Origin: Pseudomonadota bacterium
GTDB taxonomy: Bacteria > Pseudomonadota > Gammaproteobacteria > Burkholderiales > Burkholderiaceae_C
Assembly (NCBI GenBank): GCA_031119395.1
Contig: JAVHYA010000015.1
Location: forward strand, 18,927-81,800
DNA: 62,874 nt
Reading direction: 5' to 3'
Shown: piece after piece, positions 28,338-38,514 of the stretch
Numbering within the stretch: the stretch's first letter is position 1
Layout: each line of letters begins with the position of its first letter
Program-made: the position numbers and the translations under genes
Notes under the pieces: model-generated
The model's database searches: none
Told to the model about the DNA's origin: nothing
Seen by the model: the letters and a program-made list of their open reading frames with translations, nothing else

Positions 28338-29429
28338 ATGACCACCGACACCCTCTTCACCCCGACCCGCCTGGGCGCCATCGCCGTCAAGAACCGCATC
28401 GCCATGGCCCCGCTCACGCGCTCGCGCGCCGGCATGGACGGCGTGCCCTCGCCGCTGGCGGCCCGCTACTACGCCCAGCGCGCCTCCGCCGGCCTGCTGA
28501 TCGCCGAGGCCACCAACATCTCGCCCCAGGCCCGCGGCTACGCCTACACGCCCGGCCTCTACACCGATGCGCAGGTCGCGGGGTGGAAGCAGGTCACCGA
28601 AGCCGTGCACGCGGCGGGCGGCCGCATCGTCGTGCAGCTGTGGCACGTGGGCCGCATGTCGCACACCAGCCTGCAGGCGCATGGCGCCGCGCCCGTCGCG
28701 CCCTCCGCGCTGCAGGCCGGCGGCAACGTCTTCACCGAGGCCGGCTTCGAAACGCCCTCGATGCCGCGCGCGCTGGAACTGCACGAGATCGCCGCCATCG
28801 TCGAGGATTACCGTGTGGCGGCTATGCGCGCCAAGGAGGCCGGCTTCGACGGTGTCGAGGTGCATGCCGCCAACGGCTACCTGCTGGAACAGTTCCTGCG
28901 CGACAGCACCAACCGGCGCACCGACCTGTACGGCGGCTCGGTCGAGAACCGTGCCCGGCTCACGCTGGACGTGGTCGAGGCCGTGGCCGGCGTCTGGGGG
29001 GCCGACCGCGTCGGCGTGCGCCTGTCGCCGCTGTCCACCGCGATCGGCGACACGCCGCTGGACAGCCAGCCGCAGGAAACGCACGCCTACCTCGCCGGCC
29101 GCCTCGGCGCGCTGGGCCTGGCCTACCTGCATGTGGTGGAAGGCCAGATGCACGGCGAGGACGGCACGAGCCGCTTCGACAACCAGGCCTTGCGCCGGGC
29201 CTTCGGGGGCGCCTACATTGCCAACAACGGCTACGACCGCCAGCGCGCCATCGACGCCACGGCCTCGGGCCATGCCGACATGGTCGCCTTCGGCCGCGAC
29301 TTCATCGGCAACCCGGACCTGGTCGAGCGGCTGCAGCACCGCCTGCCGCTGTTCGACGCCCCGGCGTCGGGCTACTTCGGCGGCGGCGCCGAGGGCTACA
29401 CCGAATTCACGCTGGCGCAGGCCGCCTGA
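28338..29429 (+). CDS. Old yellow enzyme-family alkene reductase
   Basis: A 363-residue FMN flavoprotein of the NemA/OYE class, reducing activated C=C bonds or nitro-esters with NAD(P)H. Family marks are LGAIAVKNRIAMAPLTRSRA at the N-terminus, QLWHVGRMSH (about 100), FDGVEVHAANGYLLEQFLRD with substrate-binding His-Ala-Ala-Asn, NRRTDLYGGSVENR, and ADMVAFGRDFIGNPDLVERL for FMN phosphate binding. The AGGA site precedes the ATG at 28338. It is followed after 28 bases by the aldo/keto reductase gene and is probably activated by the divergent LysR protein. Confidence 0.94.
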   Translation: MTTDTLFTPTRLGAIAVKNRIAMAPLTRSRAGMDGVPSPLAARYYAQRASAGLLIAEATNISPQARGYAYTPGLYTDAQVAGWKQVTEAVHAAGGRIVVQLWHVGRMSHTSLQAHGAAPVAPSALQAGGNVFTEAGFETPSMPRALELHEIAAIVEDYRVAAMRAKEAGFDGVEVHAANGYLLEQFLRDSTNRRTDLYGGSVENRARLTLDVVEAVAGVWGADRVGVRLSPLSTAIGDTPLDSQPQETHAYLAGRLGALGLAYLHVVEGQMHGEDGTSRFDNQALRRAFGGAYIANNGYDRQRAIDATASGHADMVAFGRDFIGNPDLVERLQHRLPLFDAPASGYFGGGAEGYTEFTLAQAA

Positions 29430-29457
29430 ATCACCGCACACACGAGAGGAGCACACC

Positions 29458-30471
29458 ATGGCACTCAAGGACCTGCTGCCCGGCCGGCTCGGCTTCGGCA
29501 CCGCCCCGCTGGGCAACATGTTCCGCGACATCCCCGAGGCCGAGGCGCGCGCCACGGTCGACGCGGCGTGGAACGACGGCATCCGCTACTTCGACAACGC
29601 GCCCTTCTACGGCGCCGGCCTGGCCGAGATCCGCATGGGCGAGGCGCTGGCCGGCCGGCCGCGCGACGAGTACGTGATCAGCACCAAGGTCGGCCGGCTG
29701 GTGCTGGACGAGGTCGAGGACGTCGCGGCGCGCGACAACGGCGAGAAGGGCGAGGTGTTCAAGCACGGGCGCCCCAACCGCGTCGTCAACGACTACTCCG
29801 AGGACGCCACGCTGCGCTCCATCGAGGACAGCCTCAAGCGCCTGAAGACCGACCGCATCGAGATCGCCTGGGTGCACGACGTGGCGCAGGACTTCTATGG
29901 CGACGAGTGGCTGTCGGTCTTCGAGAGCGCGCGCAAGGGCGCCTTCAAGGCCCTGGATCGCCTGCGCGACGAAGGCGTGATCCGGGCCTGGGGCCTGGGC
30001 GTGAACCGCGTGGAACCGATCGAACTGCTGCTGGACCTGCAGGGCCCGCGGCCCGACGGCTTCCTGCTGGCCGGCCGCTACACGCTGCTGGACCATGGCC
30101 GCGCCTTGCAGCGCGTGATGCCGAAGGTGGCCGAGCGCGGCCTGGGCATCGTGGTGGGCGGGCCCTACAGCTCGGGCGCGCTGGTCGGGGGGCCGAACTT
30201 CGAGTACGCACCCATCCAGCCGCCGATGCGCGCACGCATCGATGCCATCCGCGCGATCGCGCAGCGCCATGGCGTCAGCATGAAGGCGGCGGGGCTGCAG
30301 TTCTCGCTTGCCCATCCGGCCGTGGCGGCCGTCATCCCCGGCGCAAGCCAGCCGGGCCGCATCGCGGAGGACCGCGCCGCGCTGCAGGAGAAGGTGCCCG
30401 CCGATTTCTGGCGCGAGCTGCGCGCGGCGGGACTGGTCGATCCCGCCGCGCCTTTGCCCGGCGGCGGCTGA
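29458..30471 (+). CDS. Aldo/keto reductase
   Basis: A 337-residue NAD(P)-dependent TIM-barrel oxidoreductase. The catalytic tetrad is visible: Asp in RYFDNAPFYG, Tyr in FYGAG, Lys in ISTKVGR and His in IAWVHDV. The C-terminal cofactor block reads VIPGASQPGRIAEDRAAL. It most resembles the D-threo-aldose 1-dehydrogenase/pyridoxal 4-dehydrogenase branch, which oxidises sugars or aldehydes; substrate is not certain. GAGAGGAG precedes the ATG. It shares an operon with the OYE gene, and the pair would reduce an enone and then act on the carbonyl (inference). Its stop is seven bases from the convergent argD stop. Confidence 0.9.
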   Translation: MALKDLLPGRLGFGTAPLGNMFRDIPEAEARATVDAAWNDGIRYFDNAPFYGAGLAEIRMGEALAGRPRDEYVISTKVGRLVLDEVEDVAARDNGEKGEVFKHGRPNRVVNDYSEDATLRSIEDSLKRLKTDRIEIAWVHDVAQDFYGDEWLSVFESARKGAFKALDRLRDEGVIRAWGLGVNRVEPIELLLDLQGPRPDGFLLAGRYTLLDHGRALQRVMPKVAERGLGIVVGGPYSSGALVGGPNFEYAPIQPPMRARIDAIRAIAQRHGVSMKAAGLQFSLAHPAVAAVIPGASQPGRIAEDRAALQEKVPADFWRELRAAGLVDPAAPLPGGG

Positions 30472-30478
30472 GCGGGGC

Positions 30479-31675
30479 TTATTCCTCCAGGAAGGCCTTC
30501 ACGATCGGCGCCAGGATGGCGACGATCTCGTCGGCCTCGGCCGTCGTGAGGATCAGCGGCGGCACCAGGCGGATCACGGAATCGGCCGTCACCGACAGCA
30601 GCAGGCCGGCGTCGCAGGCCCGGCCCAGGATGGCACCGGCCGGGCGGTCGAGCTCGATGCCCAGCATCAGGCCCTGGCCGCGCACTTCCTTCACGCCGGC
30701 CACGCCCTCGAAGGCGGCCTGCAGCGCGGACTTGAGGTGCGTGCCGACCTTCTCCACATGGGCCAGCAGTTGCTGCTCTTCCATGATGCGGATGGTCTCG
30801 ATGCCGGCGCGCATCGCCAGCGGGTTGCCGCCGAAGGTGGTGCCGTGGTTGCCCGGCTGGAAGATGTTGGCCGCCCTCGGGCCGGCCACCACCGCGCCGA
30901 TCGGCACGCCCGAGCCCAGGCCCTTGGCCAGCGGCATGACGTCCGGCACGATGCCGGCCCACTGGTGCGCGAACCACTTGCCCGTGCGGCCCATGCCGCA
31001 CTGGACCTCGTCGATCATCATCAGCCAGTCCTTCTGGTCGCACAGGGCACGGACCTGCTTGAGGTAGTCCCAGCGCATCGGATGGATGCCGCCTTCGCCC
31101 TGGATGGTCTCGAAGAACACGGCCACCACGTTCGGGTTGCCTTCGGTCGCCTTCTTCAGGGCCTCGATGTCGTTGAGCGGCACGCGGATGAAGCCTTCCA
31201 CCAGCGGGCCGAAGCCGGCCTGGATCTTCGGGTTGCCGGTGGCCGACAGCGTCGCGATGCTGCGGCCGTGGAAGGCCTTCTCGTAGACCACGATCTGCGG
31301 CTTCTCGATGCCCTTGTCGTGGCCGAACTTGCGCGCCAGCTTGATGGCCGCCTCGTTGGCCTCCAGCCCGGTGCAGCAGAAGAACGCGTTGGTCATGCCC
31401 GACAGCTCGGTGAGCTTCTTGGCCAGGATCTCCTGGCCGGGCACGTGGTAGTAGTTGGAGCTGTGGATGATCTTCGTCAGCTGGTCCTGCAGCGCCGGCA
31501 CGAGCTGCGGATGGTTGTGGCCCAGCGTGTTGACGGCGATGCCGCCCAGGCCGTCGAGGTAGGCCTTGCCGTTGGTGTCCCACACGCGGCAGCCCTGGCC
31601 GTGCGACAGCGCGATCGGCAGCCGGCCGTAGGTGTTCATGACGTGGGGCGAGGTGGGTTCGGCAACGGCGCTCAT
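30479..31675 (-). CDS. argD: Acetylornithine aminotransferase
   Basis: A 398-residue class III PLP aminotransferase of arginine biosynthesis, also able to act in lysine synthesis. Blocks: YLDGLGGIAVNTLGHNHP, FFCCTGLEANEAAIKLARKF, YEKAFHGRSIATLSATGN, ETIQGEGGIHP, MMIDEVQCGMGRTGKWFAHQ and the PLP-lysine loop MPLAKGLGSGVPIGA, then HGTTFGGNPLA. It is complete and of the usual length. It is transcribed leftward; a 170-base gap separates it from the divergent DUF3579 gene, and these two neighbours are commonly adjacent in Comamonadaceae. Confidence 0.96.
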   Translation of the reverse strand: MSAVAEPTSPHVMNTYGRLPIALSHGQGCRVWDTNGKAYLDGLGGIAVNTLGHNHPQLVPALQDQLTKIIHSSNYYHVPGQEILAKKLTELSGMTNAFFCCTGLEANEAAIKLARKFGHDKGIEKPQIVVYEKAFHGRSIATLSATGNPKIQAGFGPLVEGFIRVPLNDIEALKKATEGNPNVVAVFFETIQGEGGIHPMRWDYLKQVRALCDQKDWLMMIDEVQCGMGRTGKWFAHQWAGIVPDVMPLAKGLGSGVPIGAVVAGPRAANIFQPGNHGTTFGGNPLAMRAGIETIRIMEEQQLLAHVEKVGTHLKSALQAAFEGVAGVKEVRGQGLMLGIELDRPAGAILGRACDAGLLLSVTADSVIRLVPPLILTTAEADEIVAILAPIVKAFLEE

Positions 31676-31797
31676 CGGCTCTCCAGAAGGTGCTTCGTCA
31701 AAGGAAGGGAAATTCTAGGGGCCGCCCATGACCCCTTCGTTGAGGATTCCGCATCACAGCCATGCCCGCGGGCACGGTGTGTGCAAGGCACAGCCGG

Positions 31798-31803
31798 TAG
31801 AAT
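31798..31803 (+). promoter_or_regulatory. -10-like element for the DUF3579 gene
   Basis: TAGAAT lies 42 bases before the DUF3579 ATG, in a context (GCCGGTAGAATCCTTG) typical of sigma-70 promoters in this group. No good -35 hexamer is visible. A start near 31810 would give a leader of ~36 bases. Confidence 0.5.
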
Positions 31804-31845
31804 CCTTGTGCACTGCAGCACCTCGCCTGCAGGCGCTTTGCAAGC

Positions 31846-32166
31846 ATGGCTTCCCCCCCCGGTAAAGAGATCTTCATTCAGGGCATCACGAGCACCGGCC
31901 GCACCTTCCGGCCGAGCGACTGGGCCGAACGTCTCGCGGGCGTGATGTGCCAGTTCCGCCCCGGCGGCGCCACCCGCGACAGCTACCTCAGCTACTCGCC
32001 CTGGTGCGTCCCCACCGTGATCGGCGGCGTGAAATGCGTGGTGGTGCACGAAGACCTGCGCGACGCCGAGCCCATGGCCTGGGACTTCGTCATGAACTTC
32101 GCCAAGGACAACGACCTCCAGGTGGGCGAGGCCTGCCTGATGCCCGAGGCACGGCCGGCGACCTGA
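31846..32166 (+). CDS. DUF3579 protein
   Basis: A 106-residue soluble protein: KEIFIQGITSTGRTFRPSDWAERLAGVM, then RDSYLSYSPWCVPTVIGGVKCVVVHEDL and EPMAWDFVMNFAKDNDLQ. This is the DUF3579 signature, restricted mainly to betaproteobacteria and usually found between argD and rpsT. Function is unknown. It is monocistronic, followed by a strong terminator. Confidence 0.88.
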   Translation: MASPPGKEIFIQGITSTGRTFRPSDWAERLAGVMCQFRPGGATRDSYLSYSPWCVPTVIGGVKCVVVHEDLRDAEPMAWDFVMNFAKDNDLQVGEACLMPEARPAT

Positions 32167-32208
32167 GCCCGCTCCCTCGCGATTCGATTGATTTCCCCGC
32201 GCCCAAGA

Positions 32209-32239
32209 AAAAACCGCCCGAAGGCGGTTTTTCTTTTTT
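32209..32239. terminator. Bidirectional intrinsic terminator between DUF3579 gene and rpsT
   Basis: Perfect stem AAAAACCGCC (32209-32218), CGAA loop, GGCGGTTTTT (32223-32232), then CTTTTTT. A-run and T-run on both sides let it end transcripts of both converging genes. Confidence 0.93.
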
Positions 32240-32304
32240 GCTTGCTGCAGCGCACCCGATCAAACGGCGGGGCGCTCTTCAGCGACCCGGGCTGACCTGA
32301 AACG

Positions 32305-32616
32305 TCAGGCGGCGGCCTTCTCGGCGGTGGCCAGGGCTTTCACCTTGGCGGCCAGGCGGCTCTTGTCGCGCGAGGCCTTGTTCTTGTGGAAGATGCCCTT
32401 GTCGGCCACGATGTCCACCACGCTCTGGGCCTTGGCGAACAGTTCGGCGGCCTTCGTCTTGTCGCCGGCGGCCACGGCCTTCTCGACGTTCTTGACGGCG
32501 GTGCGGTACTTCGAGCGCAGCGAGCTGTTGGCTGCGTTCAGCTTGGTGTCCTGGCGGACGCGCTTGCGGCCCGACGCGAGGCGCGGGTTCTTCTTCTTGG
32601 GCTTGGCGGATGCCAT
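32305..32616 (-). CDS. rpsT: 30S ribosomal protein S20
   Basis: A 103-residue basic protein binding the 5' domain of 16S rRNA. The opening [19 protein letters not shown] and [20 protein letters not shown] and the [20 protein letters not shown] block are the S20 pattern; the Ala/Lys-rich tail is slightly long. AAGGA lies 8-12 bases before the ATG. It converges with the DUF3579 gene onto the shared terminator. Upstream, TATACT (complement of 32672-32677 area, AGTATA) is a plausible -10. Confidence 0.97.
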   Translation of the reverse strand: MASAKPKKKNPRLASGRKRVRQDTKLNAANSSLRSKYRTAVKNVEKAVAAGDKTKAAELFAKAQSVVDIVADKGIFHKNKASRDKSRLAAKVKALATAEKAAA

Positions 32617-32680
32617 GTGTAGGTTCCTTAGAGGGTCTGTGGATGTTGCAGCAAAGCTCTCTAGTATAGCCCACCCCCAG

Positions 32681-32790
32681 TCTGCGCGCACTTCGTGTCG
32701 CTCCGCCAACCCCCTGCAAGGGGGCACGCCCTGCGGCCCGGCAAAGCCGGTTCCGCGGGCGTCGCTGAGACGGCCTGCTCCGCGGCCACC
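32681..32790 (+). repeat. Family B repeat, copy 1
   Basis: A block reading TGCGCGCACTTCGTGTCGCT...CCCCCTGCAAGGGGGCACGCCCTGCGG...CGGCAAAGCCGGTT, with two internal hairpins (CCCCC-TGCAA-GGGGG and CCGG-CAAAG-CCGG). A second copy with the same order lies at 54611-54720. It fills most of the gap between rpsT and murJ. Confidence 0.8.
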
Positions 32791-32815
32791 AGACCGGACG
32801 GCCGGATCGGCCGCC

Positions 32816-32821
32816 TACACT
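32816..32821 (+). promoter_or_regulatory. -10-like element directly before murJ
   Basis: TACACT ends eight bases before the murJ GTG (32830). A start site 6-8 bases downstream would give a leaderless or nearly leaderless mRNA. No Shine-Dalgarno sequence precedes the GTG, in agreement. Confidence 0.5.
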
Positions 32822-32829
32822 CCCGCCCC

Positions 32830-34392
<1,563 letters not shown>

Positions 34393-34413
34393 CGGCGCAC
34401 CGCCGGCGGTGCC

Positions 34414-34442
34414 TTGACGCTCGCCGGCACCTCCACTACAAA
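34414..34442 (+). promoter_or_regulatory. Sigma-70-like promoter of the SirB1-like gene
   Basis: TTGACG (34414-34419), a 17-base spacer and TACAAA (34437-34442). The -10 ends five bases before the ATG at 34448, so the transcript would start at or within a base or two of the start codon; no ribosome site fits between them. Confidence 0.6.
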
Positions 34443-34447
34443 GACCC

Positions 34448-35299
34448 ATGCCATTCAGCTTCGAGCCGCCGACGCCGCTCGCGTACTTCACCGCGCTGGT
34501 GCAGAGCGACGACCATTTCCCGCTGCTGGAGGCCGCCGCCAGCCTGGCGCAGGACGAGTACCCCGACCTCGACGTCCAGCAGGTGCTGGGCGACGTCGAC
34601 CAGCTGCTCGCGCGGCTGAAGCGCCGCCTGCCGGCCGATGCGGCGCCACTCGCACGGCTGCGCGCCCTCAACCAGTTCTTCTTCCACGACCTCTCGTTCG
34701 GCGGCAACGTCAACGACTACTACGACCCCGACAACAGCTACCTCAGCGCCGTGCTGCGCACGCGCCGCGGCATCCCGATCTCGCTGGCGGTGCTGTGGAT
34801 GGAGCTGGCGCAGGGGCTGGGGCTGCATGCGCGCGGCGTGAGCTTCCCCGGCCACTTCATGCTCAAGGTCACGCTGCCCAAGGGGCAGGTCGTGATCGAC
34901 CCGTTCACCGGCAAGTCGCTCTCGCGCGAGGAGCTCAGCGAGCGGCTCGATCCCTACAAGCGCAGCAGCGGCCTGGTGGGCGACTTCGACGTGCCGCTGG
35001 GCCTGTACCTGCAGCCGGCCATGCCGCGCGAGATCGTCGGGCGCATGCTGCGCAACCTCAAGGAGATCCACCGCACGCAGGAAGACTGGGTGCGGCTGAT
35101 CGCGGTGCAGGACCGCCTGGTCGTGCTGCTGCCCGAGGCCTGGGCCGAGTACCGCGACCGGGGCCTGGCCCACGCCGAGCAGGGCCACACCGAACTGGCC
35201 GTGCGCGACCTCGAGACCTACCTCGCGCATGCCGAGGACGCGCTCGACGTCGATGCCGTCGCCGAGCGCGTGGCGGCGCTGCGCCGCGAGCGAAGCTGA
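34448..35299 (+). CDS. SirB1-family transglutaminase-like/TPR protein
   Basis: A 283-residue cytoplasmic protein. The SirB1 core contains LRALNQFFFHDLSFGGNVNDYYDPDNSYL, VLRTRRGIPISLAVLWMELAQGLGL and GVSFPGHFMLKV, a transglutaminase-like fold; the GHF segment holds the usual His, while a classical catalytic Cys is not evident, as is common for the family. The last ~70 residues form two TPR-like helical pairs (AWAEYRDRGLAHAEQGHTELAVRDLETYL). Often found near murJ in betaproteobacteria; function unresolved. It may be leaderless (promoter directly upstream). Confidence 0.88.
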   Translation: MPFSFEPPTPLAYFTALVQSDDHFPLLEAAASLAQDEYPDLDVQQVLGDVDQLLARLKRRLPADAAPLARLRALNQFFFHDLSFGGNVNDYYDPDNSYLSAVLRTRRGIPISLAVLWMELAQGLGLHARGVSFPGHFMLKVTLPKGQVVIDPFTGKSLSREELSERLDPYKRSSGLVGDFDVPLGLYLQPAMPREIVGRMLRNLKEIHRTQEDWVRLIAVQDRLVVLLPEAWAEYRDRGLAHAEQGHTELAVRDLETYLAHAEDALDVDAVAERVAALRRERS

Positions 35300-35312
35300 A
35301 GGACCTGCCCGC

Positions 35313-35789
35313 ATGGACACCGCGCCGACCCGTCCGCAAGGCACGCCGGTGCCGGGACGGGCGGCACCCCTGGCCGAGCGCCACGCCTTCCACGGCCTGC
35401 AACCGGTGCTGCCCGTGGCCGACGTGCAGCGCGCCGCGCGCTGGTTCTGCGAGGTGCTGGGCTTCCAGCTGGACTTCGTCGCCGGCGAACCCCCCAGCTA
35501 CGCGCGGGTGCGACATGTGCCGACGGCGGCCGGCGCGGGCTGGCAGGGCGCCTGCGATGGCGGCGAGCCGATGTACATCCGCCTGTGGCAGTGCGCGCCG
35601 CAGGCGATGCCGCCGTGGCGTGGCGAGCTGGTGCTGCACGTCGGCCACGACATCGACGGCCTGCACGCGTCCTACCTCGCGCGCGGCGTGACGGTGCTGG
35701 AGCCGCCCATCTCGCAGCCCTGGGGCGTTCGCGAGTTCGCGATCCGCGAGCCCGACGGCCATGTGCTGCGCTTCTGCGCGGCTGCCTGA
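35313..35789 (+). CDS. Glyoxalase/bleomycin-resistance (VOC) family protein
   Basis: A 158-residue protein with two beta-alpha-beta-beta-beta modules: LQPVLPVADVQRAARWFCEVLGFQLDFV and ELVLHVGHDIDGLHASYLARGVTVLEPP, ending REFAIREPDGHVLRFC. The DGHVLRF end supplies the usual Glu/His-type metal or ligand residues. VOC proteins include glyoxalase I, dioxygenases and antibiotic-binding proteins; substrate cannot be assigned. The start ATG lies 14 bases after the SirB1-like stop with a GAAGGA ribosome site, so the two are co-transcribed. Confidence 0.85.
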   Translation: MDTAPTRPQGTPVPGRAAPLAERHAFHGLQPVLPVADVQRAARWFCEVLGFQLDFVAGEPPSYARVRHVPTAAGAGWQGACDGGEPMYIRLWQCAPQAMPPWRGELVLHVGHDIDGLHASYLARGVTVLEPPISQPWGVREFAIREPDGHVLRFCAAA

Positions 35790-35902
35790 GCGACCGGCGC
35801 CCGTGTGGCCCGAAGGCGTGGCCGCCGCATCGGCCGCGCGTCAGCGTCGGCATGCCAGAATGCGTCCCCCGCGGCACCGGGCCCCTCTGCAGGCTTCCGA
35901 GT

Positions 35903-35958
35903 CGAATCGCCCTGCAGCGCCCGTCCAGCGGGCGCGAGCAGCTATCGAAATGAGAGCA
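35903..35958 (+). repeat. Family A palindromic repeat, copy 5
   Basis: CGAATCGCCCTGCAGCGCCCGTC, central CGCCCGTCCAGCGGGCG dyad, then GAGCAGCTATCGAAATGAGAGCA. It lies in the 231-base gap between the VOC and FUSC genes, the rest of which shows nothing recognisable. Confidence 0.75.
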
Positions 35959-36020
35959 GAATGGGCGCCCGGCGCTTGCCGCCCCGGCGGTGGCACGCAT
36001 CCTGCGCCGCATCGGCCGAC

Positions 36021-38279
36021 ATGAACTTCCTTCCCCTCGACACCCTGCGCCTGCACTGGCAGGCCCTGGCCGCGCGCGCCCAGCCGTTGCGCGTGCTGCT
36101 GGTGCTCGGCGGCCTCATGGCGGCCTGCCGCGCGACCGGCAGCCAGGAGGCGGTGATCCCGCTCTTCCTCGGCGCCATCGCCAGCGCGCTGGCCGAGACC
36201 GACGACAGCTGGCAGGGCCGCCTGCGTGCGCAGCTCGTCACGCTGGCCTGCTTCGCGGTCGCGGCCTTCTCGGTCGAGGCGCTGTTCGGCCGGCCGCTGC
36301 TCTTCATCGTCGCGCTCTCGCTCGCGGCCTTCGCGCTCACCATGCTCGGCGCGGTGGGCGCGCGCTACAAGGCCATCGCCTATGCCACGCTGATCCTGGG
36401 CATGTACACCACGCTCTCGGCCGACCATGCGCAGGCCATGCCGGTGCCGCCGCCGCGCTGGCACGAGCCGGCGCTGCTGCTGGCCGGCGCGGCCTGCTTC
36501 GGCGTGGTGTCGGTGCTGTGGTGCGCGCTCTTTCCCGCGCAGCCCGTGAAGGCGCAGCTCGAACGGCTGTTCCACGTGCTGGGCGACTACGTGCAGTACA
36601 AGGCCTCGCTCTTCGAGCCGCTGCGCGACCTGGACATCGAGCGCAAGCGGCTCGCGCTGGCCCAGCTCAACGCGGCCGTGGTGTCGGAGCTCAACGCGAC
36701 GAAGGAGGCCATCTTCAGCCGCGTCGGCCCGCGCACGCCGACCGGCCGCATCGCGCGCTACCGCGGCCTGTACCTGATCGCGCAGGACGTGCACGAACGC
36801 GCCAGTTCGTCGCACGACGACTACCGCGCGCTGGCCGACGCCTTCTTCCACAGCGACCTGCTCTACCGCTGCCAGCGCGTGCTCGCGCTGCAGGGCGAGG
36901 CCTGCCATCGCCTGGCGCAGTCGATCGGCCGGCGCGAACCCTTCGTCGCCGGCAGCCAGAGCGTGCAGGCCCTGGCCGAGCTGCGCAGCGCCATCGCCCA
37001 TGCGCGCAGCCAGGCCGTGCCCGAAGGCCCGATGCAGCGCGCCGCGCTGCTGCGCTCCATCGAGGCGCTGGCGCGCAACCTGGCCCAGCTCGACGGCCAG
37101 CTGGCCGGCGCCAGCCACACCGCGCACCCGGCGGCGCGGCTGGGCCGCACCGACATGAGCCTGTTCGACCGCTCGCCGCAATCCTGGCGCGACGCGGCCG
37201 CGCGCGTGCGGCGCCAGCTCACGCCGCGCTCGCCGCTGTTCCGGCACGCGGTCCGGCTGGCGGTGGCGCTGGCGGTGGGCTACGCGGTGATGCGCAGCAT
37301 CCACGCGAAGCAGGGCTACTGGATCCTGCTGACCACGCTCTTCGTCTGCCAGCAGGGCTACGGCGACACCATCGCGCGCATGGGCCAGCGCATCGCCGGC
37401 ACGGCGGTGGGCGTGGTGGCGGGCTGGGCGCTGATCGAGCTGTTCCCGCAGCCCCTGGTGCAATCGGCGCTGGCGGTGGCGGCGGGCGTGGTGTTCTTCG
37501 CCACGCGCGGCAGCCGCTACCTGGTGGCCACCGCCTGCATGACGCTGCTGGTGCTGCTGTGCTTCAACCAGGTGATCGACAGCGGCGTGCTGATCGTGCC
37601 GCGGCTGGTCGACACGGCCATCGGCAGCGTGATCGCCGGGCTGGCGGTGCTGCTGGTGCTGCCGCACTGGCAGTCGCGCCGCATCCACGAGGTCGCGGGT
37701 GCCGCGCTGCGCAACGAGGCGAGCTACCTGCGCGCCATCGCCGCGCAGTACCGCGAGGGGGCGGGCGACACGCTGGCCTACCGCCTGGCGCGCCGCAACG
37801 CCCACAACGCCGACGCGGCCCTCACCACGGCCGTGTCGGAGATGTTCCGCGAGCCGGGCTTCGTGCGCCCGCGCGCCGGCGTGGCGCTGCGCTTCCTGAT
37901 CCAGGCGCACACACTGCTGAGCTACCTGTCGGCGCTGGGCGCCCACCGCATGCAGGTGCCCGAGGGCCCGCGCCGCGCGGTGCTCGAGACCGCCGCGGAG
38001 CAGCTGGCGCAGGCGCTGGAGCGGCTCGCGCAGGGGCTCGAAGCGGGCACTGTCGACGTTCAGGACAGCGCCGAGGCCGTGCAGGCCCGCCGGGCGCTGT
38101 CGGCCCTGGGCGAAGCCGAGGGCGCGCCCGACGACGAGGCCGAGGCCGCGCTGCGGCTGGTGCGCACGCAGCTGTCGCTGCTGTGGCTGCAGCTCGATGC
38201 GCTGCGCGAGCATGCGCAGGCCTGGCTGGCGCCGCAGGCCGGCCCGGCACCGGAGCCGGGCGTGGTGCAGGCGCCGTGA
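36021..38279 (+). CDS. YccS-like FUSC-family membrane protein
   Basis: A 752-residue protein with two hydrophobic domains of ~5-6 helices each (about residues 25-170 and 410-540), each followed by a long soluble helical region. This is the YccS/YhfK architecture of the fusaric-acid resistance/aromatic acid exporter superfamily. The second domain has the FUSC-2 pattern HAVRLAVALAVGYAVMRSIHAKQGYWILLTTLFVCQQGY and GQRIAGTAVGVVAGW. Substrate is unknown; relatives are proposed to export aromatic acids. No membrane-fusion partner lies nearby, so it probably acts alone. Start MNFLPLDTLRLHW, with no strong ribosome site. Confidence 0.9.
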   Translation: MNFLPLDTLRLHWQALAARAQPLRVLLVLGGLMAACRATGSQEAVIPLFLGAIASALAETDDSWQGRLRAQLVTLACFAVAAFSVEALFGRPLLFIVALSLAAFALTMLGAVGARYKAIAYATLILGMYTTLSADHAQAMPVPPPRWHEPALLLAGAACFGVVSVLWCALFPAQPVKAQLERLFHVLGDYVQYKASLFEPLRDLDIERKRLALAQLNAAVVSELNATKEAIFSRVGPRTPTGRIARYRGLYLIAQDVHERASSSHDDYRALADAFFHSDLLYRCQRVLALQGEACHRLAQSIGRREPFVAGSQSVQALAELRSAIAHARSQAVPEGPMQRAALLRSIEALARNLAQLDGQLAGASHTAHPAARLGRTDMSLFDRSPQSWRDAAARVRRQLTPRSPLFRHAVRLAVALAVGYAVMRSIHAKQGYWILLTTLFVCQQGYGDTIARMGQRIAGTAVGVVAGWALIELFPQPLVQSALAVAAGVVFFATRGSRYLVATACMTLLVLLCFNQVIDSGVLIVPRLVDTAIGSVIAGLAVLLVLPHWQSRRIHEVAGAALRNEASYLRAIAAQYREGAGDTLAYRLARRNAHNADAALTTAVSEMFREPGFVRPRAGVALRFLIQAHTLLSYLSALGAHRMQVPEGPRRAVLETAAEQLAQALERLAQGLEAGTVDVQDSAEAVQARRALSALGEAEGAPDDEAEAALRLVRTQLSLLWLQLDALREHAQAWLAPQAGPAPEPGVVQAP

Positions 38280-38386
38280 GCGGCAGCGCCGCGACGCGTC
38301 TGCCCTTCGCGTTCTCCCGGGCTGCCTTCTCGTTCCCGTTCTCTCCGAACCGTTCACGCAGAGCCCGTTGATGCGCTGCGCAGGGG

Positions 38387-38435
38387 CTTCGACCCTTCGA
38401 CACGCTCAGGGCAGGCCAAGCTCAGCCCGAACGGG
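38387..38435. repeat. TTCGACA...CTCAGCCCGAACGG-type repeat
   Basis: CTTCGACCCTTCGACACGCTCAGGGCA and AGCTCAGCCCGAACGGG are the two halves of a widely dispersed bacterial palindromic repeat. It follows the FUSC gene by about 105 bases. Confidence 0.65.
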
Positions 38436-38445
38436 TGTTCGCGAT

Positions 38446-38502
38446 CAAAAATGGCTGCAGCGCCCGTCCCACCTGCACGAGCAGCTATGGTTTCGATAGC
38501 AT
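38446..38502 (+). repeat. Family A palindromic repeat, copy 6
   Basis: CAAAAATGGCTGCAGCGCCCGTC..., then GAGCAGCTATGGTTTCGATAGCA. It sits next to the TTCGACA-type repeat in the 235-base convergent gap between the FUSC and GlxA-type genes. Confidence 0.75.
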
Positions 38503-38514
38503 TTCGGGCGTGAG

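Noticed and set aside
38280-38514. A coding gene in the gap after the FUSC gene
   Set aside because: The gap is explained by two repeat elements, and no frame there has a ribosome site or domain.
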